The position numbers and the translations under genes are program-made. The notes under the pieces were generated by a model. That model was not told the DNA's origin, did no database searches, and saw only the letters and a list, made by a program, of their open reading frames with translations. A DNA stretch of 64,000 bases from Nocardioides plantarum. Its GTDB lineage: Bacteria > Actinomycetota > Actinomycetes > Propionibacteriales > Nocardioidaceae. Location: positions 372,001-436,000 of the forward strand of contig NZ_VDMS01000002.1 of the NCBI RefSeq assembly GCF_006346395.1, read 5' to 3'. Of the stretch, positions 53,995 through 62,208 are shown piece after piece (position 1 is the stretch's first letter; every line of letters starts with the position of its first letter).

Positions 53995-55764
53995 TCAGGC
54001 TCCCTTGCCGGGGACGAGCTGGAGGTAGAGCGTGGTGATGACGAAGTTGGCGGCGAACAGGAGCAGGAAGGTGATCACGACCGACTGGTTGACGGCCTCG
54101 CCGACCCCCTTGGGGCCGGGGGCCGGGTGCAGACCGCGGTAGGCCGCGACGAGCCCGGCGATGAACCCGAAGATCGCGGCCTTGATCTCGCCGACGAACA
54201 GGTCCTGGATCTGCGCGAGGGCGGTGAAGCTGGCCAGGTAGGCACCGGGGGTGCCGCCCTGCACGACGACGTTGAAGAAGTAGCCGCCCATCACCCCGAC
54301 CACCGAGACCAGGCCGTTGAGCAGCATCGCGACGGCGACCGCCGCGACGACCCGCGGCACGACCAGGCGCTGGGTCACCGAGATGCCGAGGACCGTCATC
54401 GCGGAGATCTCGTCGCGGATGGTCCGCGAGCCGAGGTCGGCGCAGATCGCAGCGCCACCGGCGCCGGCGATCACCAGGGCGGTGACGATCGGGCTGGCCT
54501 GCTGGACCACGGCCAGGACGCTCGCGGCGCCGGTGAAGCTCTGCGCCCCGATCTGGATGGTCAGGGTGCCGAGCTGGAGCGCGATGACCGCGCCGAAGGG
54601 GATGGCGATGAGGATCGCCGGCAGGATCGACACCGAGGCCAGGAACCAGAACTGCTCGAGCGTCTCGCGCGGACGTACGCCGCGGGTGGCCACGATGCGC
54701 ACGGTGTCGAGGCCCAGGGCGAAGAGCCGGCCGGTGGGGGTCAGGGCCCGGGCGGACAGGCCCGGACGGCGGGGAGGGGCCGGTTGAGGTTTCTCGTCGT
54801 CGTCGGCGACGTAGAGGCGGGCCCGGCCCGAGGTGACGTTCTCGCGGTGCCGCTCACCGCTGGCGCGCAGGCTCCCCGAGCGCGGCAGCAGCTGGCGGGG
54901 CAGGACCTCGATCGCCCGGGCGCCGGCGTGGCGGTTGAGGAGCGCGGTGCCGTGCGGGTAGGACGGGTCCAGCTCGGGCAGCGGGTCGTTGCGGCGGTGG
55001 TCGGTCTCCTCGCTCATGCCGATCGGGCCCTCGGGGTCGCCGCTCATGAACTGCGACACGACGGGGTGGTCGGTCAGCAGGAAGTCCTCGCGGGGTCCGA
55101 ACATGACCAGCTCGCGGCGGTAGAGCATGCCGAGGTTGTCCGGCAGGGTGCGCGCGAGCTCGATGTTGTGGGTGACGACCAGCATGGTGGCGTCGGTGGC
55201 CGTGTTGACCTCCATCAGCAGCTGGGCGAGGTTGGAGGTCCGGACCGGGTCGAGGCCCGAGTCGGGCTCGTCGATGAGGATGATCTCGGGGTCGGTGACC
55301 AGCGACCGGGCCAGGCCGGCGCGCTTCTTCATGCCGCCGGAGATCTCCCCGGGCACCTTGTGCTCCTGGCCGAGCAGACCGACCATGTCGAGCTTCTCCA
55401 GCACGTTCGCGCGGACCTCGCGCTCCGACATCCGGGTGTGCTCGCGCAGCGGGAAGGCGACGTTGTCGTAGACGTTCATGGACCCGAACAGGGCGCCGTC
55501 CTGGAACAGGACCCCGAACTTCTTGCGCATCTTGAGCCGCTGGGACTCCCGCGAGCTGACCATGTCGACGCCGTTGACCAGGATCGACCCGCGCTCGGGC
55601 TGGACCAGGCCCATCACCGACTTGAGGAACACCGACTTGCCCGTGCCCGAGGGCCCGAGCAGAGCGGTGATCTCGCCTGGAGGCAGCGTCAGGGTCACGT
55701 CGTGCCAGATGTTCTGCGATCCGTAGGTCTTGCTCAGACCGTGGACCTCGACGGTTCCGCCCAT
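53995..55764 (-). CDS. Fused Mce ATPase (MlaF-type) and YrbE-A permease
   Basis: A single uninterrupted frame of 589 residues. Residues 1-250 are an ABC ATPase: Walker A GPSGTGKS (37-44), signature ISGGMKKRAG (141-150), Walker B IILIDEP (161-167), switch His in VVTHN. A Pro/Arg-rich linker (about 250-345, ending PPRRPGLSARALTPTG) leads to an MlaE-type permease (about 346-589) with IPFGAVIALQLGTL, GAGGAAICADLGSR and the coupling motif RTIRDEISAMTVLGI. Normally these are two genes. No stop, ribosome site or ATG lies at the junction; the only internal starts are GTG codons at 355 and 358, which would shorten the permease. The ATG at 55764 has a GGGAG site. First gene of the Mce operon. Confidence 0.88.
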   Translation of the reverse strand: MGGTVEVHGLSKTYGSQNIWHDVTLTLPPGEITALLGPSGTGKSVFLKSVMGLVQPERGSILVNGVDMVSSRESQRLKMRKKFGVLFQDGALFGSMNVYDNVAFPLREHTRMSEREVRANVLEKLDMVGLLGQEHKVPGEISGGMKKRAGLARSLVTDPEIILIDEPDSGLDPVRTSNLAQLLMEVNTATDATMLVVTHNIELARTLPDNLGMLYRRELVMFGPREDFLLTDHPVVSQFMSGDPEGPIGMSEETDHRRNDPLPELDPSYPHGTALLNRHAGARAIEVLPRQLLPRSGSLRASGERHRENVTSGRARLYVADDDEKPQPAPPRRPGLSARALTPTGRLFALGLDTVRIVATRGVRPRETLEQFWFLASVSILPAILIAIPFGAVIALQLGTLTIQIGAQSFTGAASVLAVVQQASPIVTALVIAGAGGAAICADLGSRTIRDEISAMTVLGISVTQRLVVPRVVAAVAVAMLLNGLVSVVGVMGGYFFNVVVQGGTPGAYLASFTALAQIQDLFVGEIKAAIFGFIAGLVAAYRGLHPAPGPKGVGEAVNQSVVITFLLLFAANFVITTLYLQLVPGKGA

Positions 55765-56106
55765 GCCAGGCTCCCTTCTCCCCCGTGCCCCGAGGCACGT
55801 CCCGCGTCCGGTCGCCGCTGTGGCACCGGTGGACCGGTGGGCGCCGGCTGCCTCCTCCGAGTAGCCGGCGCCGCGTCCGCAACCTAGGTCTCCGACGAGG
55901 CGGGGCGGAAGGTCCGCCGACGTGCGCGGAGCCCTCGCGACGGGTTGGTCGACTTTCTTGTTACGCGCATCACAACTTTCAGGTCCGGCCGTCCTCGACC
56001 GGCCCCGCCCTGTTGCCCGGGTGCTCGTGGACTCCTTGAATGGGGCTGTCGCCTCCTCCACGACTGTCCTGCCGGGCTACCGGCATCTCGAGGGGAGGGA
56101 GCCCCC
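55765..56106. promoter_or_regulatory. Control region between the Mce operon and a PucR-like regulator
   Basis: A 342-base divergent gap that must hold both promoters. An imperfect inverted repeat, TTGTTACGC / GCATCACAA (55958-55975), is the clearest operator-like site; six of nine half-site positions match. The area around it (GACTTTCTTG, CACAACTTTC) is the least GC-rich part of the gap. No gene is seen. Which protein binds is unknown; the flanking PucR-like regulator is the obvious candidate. Confidence 0.45.
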
Positions 56107-57303
56107 ATGACGATGGTGCGCGAGGCGGAGGGCCTCACGACATCGCGCGCGACCGACCGGTCGCGGCATCTACGACCGTCGGCCCACGCCGGTCGGCCGA
56201 CCCATCTGGCCCTGGTGCCACACGGGCGCCGTACCCGGGCACGCAGCCAGATCGTCTGGGCCGTCACCGGCTCGGTCGGCGCGCACCGCGACGTCGCGCA
56301 CGACCTGGTCGACGAGGCCATCGAGGCCTTCCTCGACCAGGACGGCGATCCCGTCCGGGCCTTCGAGCGGATGGCGCCGCGGGCGTGGGAGTTCGGCGAG
56401 CTGCAGGCGCGGTCCGGGGCCGTCGCCGCCGACCTCGAACGCGGGTTCCGGGCCGCGCGGGCCGCCTCGCTCCAGGCGGTCGCCCGGGCCTTCGCCGAGG
56501 TCTCGGGTCACGACCGCATCCGATTGCAGCAGGCGGTCGCCCTCTACGTGCAGCGGCTCCTCGACCACATCGCGGCCGCGCACCAGCAGATGTCGCGGCT
56601 GGTCGGCCTGGACGCCCGGGAGCGGTCGGCCTGGCTGGCCGACGTCCTCTTCGGCGCACGTCCGGCCTCGCTGCTGCCCGCGCTCGCCGACCTCGTCGCC
56701 GGCGACTCCGCGTCCGGCGAGGAGCGCCGCCTGGTCGCCGTGGTCTCGCTCGGCGAGCCGATCCCCGCCGCCCAGCTGTCCGACCCGGCGGTGCTACGGC
56801 ACCGCTCGCGGCACGAGGTCCTGGTGCCCGACACCTGGACCCACGAGGAGCTCGCGTCGTTCCTGACCGGGCCGGCCGTCGTCGGACCGCCCACGACGCT
56901 GCTCGACGCACCTGGTGGCCTGGCGCTGGCGCGTCGGGCCGCGGTGATGCTGCGCGACACCGCCGTCGACCCGTCCCGGCGGGTCATCCCCGCCACCGAC
57001 CACCTCGGCGACCTGCTCGTGCGCGGCAACCGGCTGCTGACCGACCTGCTGGTGCACAAGCACCTGGCGCCGCTCGAGCAGATCTCCGGCGTACGCCGTC
57101 TCAACCTGGCCGAGATCACCCTGCTGTCCCTCGAGAGCGGCCTGCCCATCAACCAGCTCGCCCGCGAGATGGGGGTGCCGGCCCAGACCGCCCACAGCCG
57201 GATGCGCGCCGCTCGCGAGCTGCTCGGCGACCGGCTCGACGACCCGTCCCAGCGGCTCGAGCTGATCGTCGCGCTGCGAGCCGTGCTGCCCGGCTGGCGC
57301 TGA
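56107..57303 (+). CDS. PucR-like transcriptional regulator
   Basis: A 398-residue cytoplasmic regulator. A helical N-terminal half (HDLVDEAIEAFL, ADLERGFRAARAASLQAVARAFAEV, RLLDHIAAAHQQMSRLV) is followed by a degenerate middle domain (about 200-290). The C-terminal PucR-type helix-turn-helix reads EITLLSLESGLPINQLAREM then GVPAQTAHSRMRAARELLG. The ATG at 56107 follows a GGGAGGGAG ribosome site. Divergent from the Mce operon, so it is the likely local regulator of Mce import. It resembles the regulator at 62209 in plan. Confidence 0.85.
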   Translation: MTMVREAEGLTTSRATDRSRHLRPSAHAGRPTHLALVPHGRRTRARSQIVWAVTGSVGAHRDVAHDLVDEAIEAFLDQDGDPVRAFERMAPRAWEFGELQARSGAVAADLERGFRAARAASLQAVARAFAEVSGHDRIRLQQAVALYVQRLLDHIAAAHQQMSRLVGLDARERSAWLADVLFGARPASLLPALADLVAGDSASGEERRLVAVVSLGEPIPAAQLSDPAVLRHRSRHEVLVPDTWTHEELASFLTGPAVVGPPTTLLDAPGGLALARRAAVMLRDTAVDPSRRVIPATDHLGDLLVRGNRLLTDLLVHKHLAPLEQISGVRRLNLAEITLLSLESGLPINQLAREMGVPAQTAHSRMRAARELLGDRLDDPSQRLELIVALRAVLPGWR

Positions 57304-57353
57304 CCGGCCTGGACCACCCGGCCTCGACCAGCTCCCGCACCGCCGTACGACGA

Positions 57354-57382
57354 AAGGCCCCGTCCGAGTCGGACGGGGCCTT
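57354..57382. terminator. Bidirectional terminator between convergent genes
   Basis: A 13-bp perfect stem AAGGCCCCGTCCG / CGGACGGGGCCTT with loop AGT, bounded by A and T residues on either side. It lies between the PucR-like gene and the leftward RCC1-like gene. Confidence 0.8.
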
Positions 57383-57402
57383 CGCCGTGGGAGCTCGCCC
57401 GG

Positions 57403-59208
57403 CTACACGACCGACACCGACACCGTGCCGGTCCGGTTGGCCTGGACGCCGGTGGCGCGCACGGTCACCTTCCCCCGCTTGGTCGACGAGGACAGCCGCT
57501 TGGCCACCGAGTAGGCACCGCTGGAGCTGGCCCGGCCGCGGGCGATGACGGTCGAGCCGAGCTTGACCACGACGGTCTCGCCGGCGCTGAGGCCGGCGAC
57601 CTTCACCTTCAGCGTGCCGCCCCGCTTGACCCGGGAGGTCGCGCTCACGCGCAGCTTGGCCGCGGGCAGCACGACCGCCGCGGTGGCCGGCGAGCTGACC
57701 GAGCGCGAGGGGAAGCCGGCCTTGACGGCCGTCACCCGGGCGGTGATCCGCTTGCCCCGGTCGGCCGACCGCACGCGGTACGACGTCGCGGTGGCGCCCG
57801 AGATCGGCGAGCTGTTGGCGAGCCACTGGTAGGCGTAGCGGTCGGCCGCCGGGGTGGAGACGACCGTCGAGGTGGCCCGCAGCGTCTTTCCCGCGACGGC
57901 CGAGCCCGAGATCCGGACGCTGCCTCGCACGGACAGCTCGGACCCGGTGACGGGTGCGGTCCGCGCCGAGGTCGCGACCGCCTGGTCGGCGCCGCGGACC
58001 GCGGTCACGCGATAGCTGATCCGGGCACCGGCCAGGGCTGCGGTGAGGGTCAGCGAGCGCCCCGTGGCGCCGGCGATCGGCGTACCGTCGCGCAGCCACT
58101 GGGAGGTGAGCGAGTCGGGGGTCTGGGTGAACTCGGGGTCGGTGGCCGTCAGGGTGCTGCCGACCCGAGGGGTCCCCGCGATGGTCGGCACGCCACCGGC
58201 CTGGATGGTCGTGACGAGCGCGACGGCGTGGTTGTTGCCGAGCGCGACCCGGACGACCGGCTGGCCGGACAGGGCCTCGGGCGGCGCGGCGCTGGTGGCG
58301 CTGGCCCCCCACACGTAGACGTGGCCGTCGGCAGTGGCCGCGATCGAGCTGTTGCTGTTGGCGTCGATCGCGACGACCGGGGAGGCGCCGGGAGCGGTGA
58401 GCTCGGCGGGGACAGAGGTCTGGCCGGCGGAGTTGAACCCCCAGGACAGCACGTGACCGGCGTCGGTCAGGGCCAGGGAGTGGCTCCCGCCCGAGGCGAC
58501 CGACACGAACTTCTCACCGGACGGCGGTGCCGGGACCGTGGTCTGTCCGTTGGTGTTGCGGCCCCACCCGGTGAGGGTGCCGTCCTGGAGCAGCGCGATG
58601 TGGAAGTTCAACCCCGAGCTGAGTGCGGTCACGCCCGTGAGGCCGGGGGGTACGACGTTGTCGCCCGAGCCGGCCGCGCCGGGGCCCCAGGCCACGACGG
58701 TCCCGTCGGAGCGCAGGACCGCCTGCGACGCGGTGGCCATCGACAGGGCGACGGCGTCCGTGAGCCCGGCGGGCTGACCGTCAATGACGGCGGGGTTGCC
58801 CCAGAGCTCGACGGTGCCGTCGGTGTGCACGACTCCGGCGTTGTTGGCGGCGACCGCGACCTGCTTGACCGGCTTGGCGTTGACCGAGGCCGGCACGGAG
58901 GCTGCGGTCGCGCTCTCGCTGCCCCAGCCGGTGACCTTGCCGTCGGCGGTCAGGGCCAGCGTGAGCTCGAAGCCCGCGACGACGGCGGTGACCGGACGTC
59001 CGGCGAGCGTGGACGGGACCGTGGTGACGGCAGTGTTGTCGCTCCCCCACGCCACCAGCCGCCCGGCCCCGGAGGACGGCACGGGGAAGCCGCTGGGCTC
59101 GGCGTGGACGGGGCCGGCTGCGGCACCGACGGCGAGCACGCCGGCAAGCAGCCCGGCGAGCACCCGTGCTCGTGACCCGGGTAGGACGGTCAGACTCATC
59201 TGCGGCAT
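57403..59208 (-). CDS. Secreted RCC1-repeat protein with Ig-like domains
   Basis: A 601-residue exported protein. Signal peptide about 1-37 (VLAGLLAGVLAVGAAAGPVHA). RCC1-type propeller repeats fill residues about 45-335 (GRLVAWGSDNTAV, LALTADGKVTGWGSE, HIALLQDGTLTGWGRNTNGQ, SLALTDAGHVLSWGFNSAGQ, DGHVYVWG). Two Ig-like segments with the pattern G-x-P-x-V-G-S-T-L follow (about 340-510), then a C-terminal Ig-like domain. No sortase or membrane anchor. The start may be 59208 or 59199: an AAGGG site is two bases before the first and eleven before the second. Function unknown. Confidence 0.9.
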   Translation of the reverse strand: MPQMSLTVLPGSRARVLAGLLAGVLAVGAAAGPVHAEPSGFPVPSSGAGRLVAWGSDNTAVTTVPSTLAGRPVTAVVAGFELTLALTADGKVTGWGSESATAASVPASVNAKPVKQVAVAANNAGVVHTDGTVELWGNPAVIDGQPAGLTDAVALSMATASQAVLRSDGTVVAWGPGAAGSGDNVVPPGLTGVTALSSGLNFHIALLQDGTLTGWGRNTNGQTTVPAPPSGEKFVSVASGGSHSLALTDAGHVLSWGFNSAGQTSVPAELTAPGASPVVAIDANSNSSIAATADGHVYVWGASATSAAPPEALSGQPVVRVALGNNHAVALVTTIQAGGVPTIAGTPRVGSTLTATDPEFTQTPDSLTSQWLRDGTPIAGATGRSLTLTAALAGARISYRVTAVRGADQAVATSARTAPVTGSELSVRGSVRISGSAVAGKTLRATSTVVSTPAADRYAYQWLANSSPISGATATSYRVRSADRGKRITARVTAVKAGFPSRSVSSPATAAVVLPAAKLRVSATSRVKRGGTLKVKVAGLSAGETVVVKLGSTVIARGRASSSGAYSVAKRLSSSTKRGKVTVRATGVQANRTGTVSVSVV

Positions 59209-59366
59209 TTCCCTTCAAGCGACGACGAGTGCGGCCCGAGCTCCCACTCGACCCGGCGGAGCCGAGCCGGACCCACCATGCGCTCTGGCGAGCAGGACGT
59301 CGGACCAGGACGGCGGACAGGTCTCGAACTCGTACGTCCGTACCGGTGCGGCTCGTCCGGACCCGC

Positions 59367-60344
59367 TCAGTCGCGCGAGGGAAGGCGCAGCAGGTCCATC
59401 GTCTGGTAGGTGGGATCCTCCTGGGTGAAACCGCACGCCGAGAGCTTGGCGCCGTCGCCGGGGGCGATGCCCTTGAGGGGCTCACGTCCGGCGCACCGGG
59501 GACCCGAGAGCTGGAAGACCAGGGGGTTGTCCGGGCCGGAGATCGTCGCGGTCAGCAGCGGCGAGAGGTCCTCGGTCCCGTGGCGGCACCCGGCAAACGG
59601 CGGGATGTCGACGTTGCCCGTGAGCCGCCCACCACCGCCCGCTGCGTAGTAGCGCTGCAGACCGGCGACCGTCGACGTCAGTGCGGCGCGGTCGATCGTC
59701 GCCACGTTGGTGTAGCCCTCGCCGCGCAGGACCAGGTCCGAGGCCCGGACCGGACGGCACGCCGGACCGAGCGGGACGGGCTGGCCGTCGATGGAGAGGT
59801 CGGAGAGCCGGAGCTCGAGCTTGGCCGTGGCCGAGGAGTCGTAGAGCGTCCAGCGTGGCTGCTGCTCGCCCTCGACGGTCTTGAGCTGGTCCTCCTGCGT
59901 CGAGAGCTTGATGGGGACCGGGGTGCCGTCGGCGTTGCGCTGCTGGTTGATGTGGACGGTCACCTGGACCGGGATCGCCCCGAACGCCAGCGAGCGCACC
60001 ACCACGGGGGCGAGGTCCCCGTAGTCGTGGCTCGATCCGGGCGGGGAGACGAAGAACGCATTGTTGGTGTTGAGGATGCGGAAGTTGACCCCCGGCTCCG
60101 GGTTGGGGATCGCGCTCGCGACGACGTCGGCCGTCGCGACGTTGGCCGGCACGTAGAACCACTGCTGGGCCCGACCCGAGGAGGCGATCCCGCGCTGGGC
60201 CACCCCGCCCCACTGGGCGCCCTCGCCCGGCGGCAGGCCCGGGTAGGGCGGAGGCGTCGCTGCCTGCGCAGTCACCAGCGGCAGCGCGACCGCCGAGGCG
60301 GCGAGCGCGAGCAGGGCGCGCCACCGGCGCTTCGGGGGGCTCAC
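59367..60344 (-). CDS. Exported protein of unknown function
   Basis: A 325-residue protein with a signal peptide (RALLALAASAVALPLVTAQA, cleavage after AQA). The mature part is beta-rich with Cys residues (PLGPACRPVRASD, FAGCRHGTEDL, LSGPRCAGREPL, SACGFTQEDP) that could form disulfides. GTG at 60344 was chosen because the signal peptide begins right after it. I do not recognise a family. It lies in a group of exported proteins between two PucR-like regulators next to the Mce operon; a surface or envelope role is inferred from that only. Confidence 0.78.
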   Translation of the reverse strand: MSPPKRRWRALLALAASAVALPLVTAQAATPPPYPGLPPGEGAQWGGVAQRGIASSGRAQQWFYVPANVATADVVASAIPNPEPGVNFRILNTNNAFFVSPPGSSHDYGDLAPVVVRSLAFGAIPVQVTVHINQQRNADGTPVPIKLSTQEDQLKTVEGEQQPRWTLYDSSATAKLELRLSDLSIDGQPVPLGPACRPVRASDLVLRGEGYTNVATIDRAALTSTVAGLQRYYAAGGGGRLTGNVDIPPFAGCRHGTEDLSPLLTATISGPDNPLVFQLSGPRCAGREPLKGIAPGDGAKLSACGFTQEDPTYQTMDLLRLPSRD

Positions 60345-60657
60345 GCCGTCACCCTCGCCCCAGGTACGACGCGGGTCAAGCGTCGAGCCGTCCGGTGCGG
60401 CTCGGGGTCCCGGGAACGGTACGTCCGTGCGAGATCGGGTTCGGATCGGCTGACGGGACGCCCCGAGCCGGCGCGATGGCGTAGGGCGCGACGGCACGCC
60501 ACAGCGGCGCCGCGAGGCGGACCGCCCCACCAGCGGATCGGTATGTCCGTACGAGTTCCGGCAGAATCCCGGCTCGTGACGGCCGTCACGTTCGCCATCG
60601 GGCGTAGACCTCTCCCGACCACAACGGTTGTGGTCCTCGGATCGAAGGAGCCCCTCG
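60345..60657. promoter_or_regulatory. Intergenic region with a 19-base perfect palindrome
   Basis: A 313-base divergent gap. At 60617-60635 lies GACCACAAC-G-GTTGTGGTC, perfect over 9 bp per arm, 22 bases before the ATG of the 213-residue exported protein. It could be an operator or a leader hairpin. Repeats of TACGTCCGT-like and TATGTCCGTACG sequence also occur near 60419 and 60540. No gene is seen. Confidence 0.6.
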
Positions 60658-61299
60658 ATGAAGCGCACCCTCCTCTCCACCCTCGCGGTCGCCGCGAGTG
60701 CCGCCATCCTGGCCATGGCCGGCCCCGCCACCGCGGCCGGTCCCTACACGTTGACGGTCGGGGGCTCGAGCACCGGCACCCCCGCCTTCACCGGTACGAC
60801 GACGTCGGCAGGCATCAGCTTCAACACCCCGCTGGTGGCGATGTCGTGCACGAGCGCCACGGCCACCGGCACGCTGGCACCCGGCACCGGTGTCTCGGGC
60901 GCGGCCATCGCCTCGATCAACGCGACCACCTGGTCCGGCTGCATCGGGCCCCTGGGTCTGCCGATGACGGTCTCCGGCAGCGGCTCGTGGAAGCTCAACG
61001 CGACCGGCACCGCCACGACCGGCACCAGCGACAACGTCGCCGGCAACATCAGCGGCGTCACGGCCACCGTGTCCCAGACCGGGAACCCGACGGCCTGCAG
61101 CTTCAAGGTGACCGGCGTGGTCGACGGCATCTTCAAGGAGGGCACCTCGCAGCTGCAGGTCACCCCGCCCACCGCCGTGGGCTCGCTGGTGATCAGCAAC
61201 GTGGTGGGCTGCTACGGCCTGGTCGCCAACGGCGACCCCGCCGACTTCAACGGCACCTACAACATCGCCTCGCCCGGTGGTGCCATCCGCATCAGCTGA
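60658..61299 (+). CDS. Small exported beta-rich protein A
   Basis: A 213-residue secreted protein. Signal peptide MKRTLLSTLAVAASAAILAM, cleaved near ATAAG. The mature chain is rich in Thr, Gly and Ser with four Cys (AMSCTSATATG, SGCIGPLG, TACSFKVTG, VGCYGLVAN). A strong GAAGGAG ribosome site precedes the ATG. It resembles small beta-sandwich exported proteins of actinomycetes, but I cannot name a family. First of two small exported genes in tandem. Confidence 0.83.
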   Translation: MKRTLLSTLAVAASAAILAMAGPATAAGPYTLTVGGSSTGTPAFTGTTTSAGISFNTPLVAMSCTSATATGTLAPGTGVSGAAIASINATTWSGCIGPLGLPMTVSGSGSWKLNATGTATTGTSDNVAGNISGVTATVSQTGNPTACSFKVTGVVDGIFKEGTSQLQVTPPTAVGSLVISNVVGCYGLVANGDPADFNGTYNIASPGGAIRIS

Positions 61300-61411
61300 G
61301 CCTGAGCCGAGGCGGGCCGGGGTCGCGTCCTGTCGCGATCCCGGCCCGCGCCGTCCCCGCCCACCCGATCCTCCGAACCCCCGATCCCGCCATCCCTTCC
61401 AGGAGACCCCC

Positions 61412-62053
61412 ATGCACCTGACCCTCCGCCGCAGCGCCGGCGCCGCCGCCGCCCTCGCCACCGTCCTCACCACCGTCCTCGGCTCGACGCTGATCGGCTC
61501 CTCTCCGGCTCAGGCCGCCACCCTCGACGTCACCTACGACGCCGTGGGCACCAGCACCATCAAGTCGACCGGGTCGGTGGTCGACCTCGGACCCACGACC
61601 TTGACGACCGCGCTCGAGAGCGCCGACGGCTCCTTCACCGGCCACCTCCCGCTGCCGACGTCGACCGCGGAGTTCAAGCTGGCCGGGTTCCTCCCGGTCC
61701 AGGCGACGGTCGACTTCATCGAGGCGGCCCCGGTCACGGGCGCCCTGGTGCGGTCCGGCGCGACGACGACCGTGACGTCGACCGCGACCTACTTCATCAA
61801 GCTCTCCCACGTGAAGATCGGCGGCATCCCGGCCTTCGTCGGCAACCAGTGCCGTACGGCGGCGCCCGTGGTCATCCCGGCCAACTCCCCCGCCGGTCAG
61901 ACGTTCAACATCATCTCCGGCGGCCGCCTGGCCGGGACGTACACGATCGGCTCGTTCCAGAACTGCAACCTGTCGACCGGGCTGCTCAACCTGATCGTGC
62001 CCGGTGCCGGCAACACCGTCGACCTGACCGTCTCCAACGGTCGGCTCGGCTGA
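61412..62053 (+). CDS. Small exported beta-rich protein B
   Basis: A 213-residue secreted protein, the same length as its neighbour. Signal peptide RRSAGAAAALATVLTTVLGS to SPAQAA. Mature part has TLDVTYDAVGTSTIKSTGS and two Cys (GNQCRTAAPV, FQNCNLSTG). AGGAG ribosome site. It probably shares a transcript with protein A (112 bases upstream). No known domain recognised. Confidence 0.83.
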   Translation: MHLTLRRSAGAAAALATVLTTVLGSTLIGSSPAQAATLDVTYDAVGTSTIKSTGSVVDLGPTTLTTALESADGSFTGHLPLPTSTAEFKLAGFLPVQATVDFIEAAPVTGALVRSGATTTVTSTATYFIKLSHVKIGGIPAFVGNQCRTAAPVVIPANSPAGQTFNIISGGRLAGTYTIGSFQNCNLSTGLLNLIVPGAGNTVDLTVSNGRLG

Positions 62054-62110
62054 ACCACGCCTGCTGGCGAGAGCCGGTCCGTGCGGACCGGGTCCGCGAG
62101 AACCGGCGGA

Positions 62111-62142
62111 CGAGGCCGGACCCTCCCGAGGGTCCGGCCTCG
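62111..62142 (+). terminator. Terminator after the small exported proteins
   Basis: CGAGGCCGGACCCT pairs with AGGGTCCGGCCTCG (14 bp, loop CCCG), 57 bases past the stop codon. Followed by TGCCACGC, without a U run. Confidence 0.7.
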
Positions 62143-62208
62143 TGCCACGCCCGGGCGACCCCGCTCGCCGATACCCCCCGCGGGATGAGAATGTGAGGTA
62201 CGACACCG

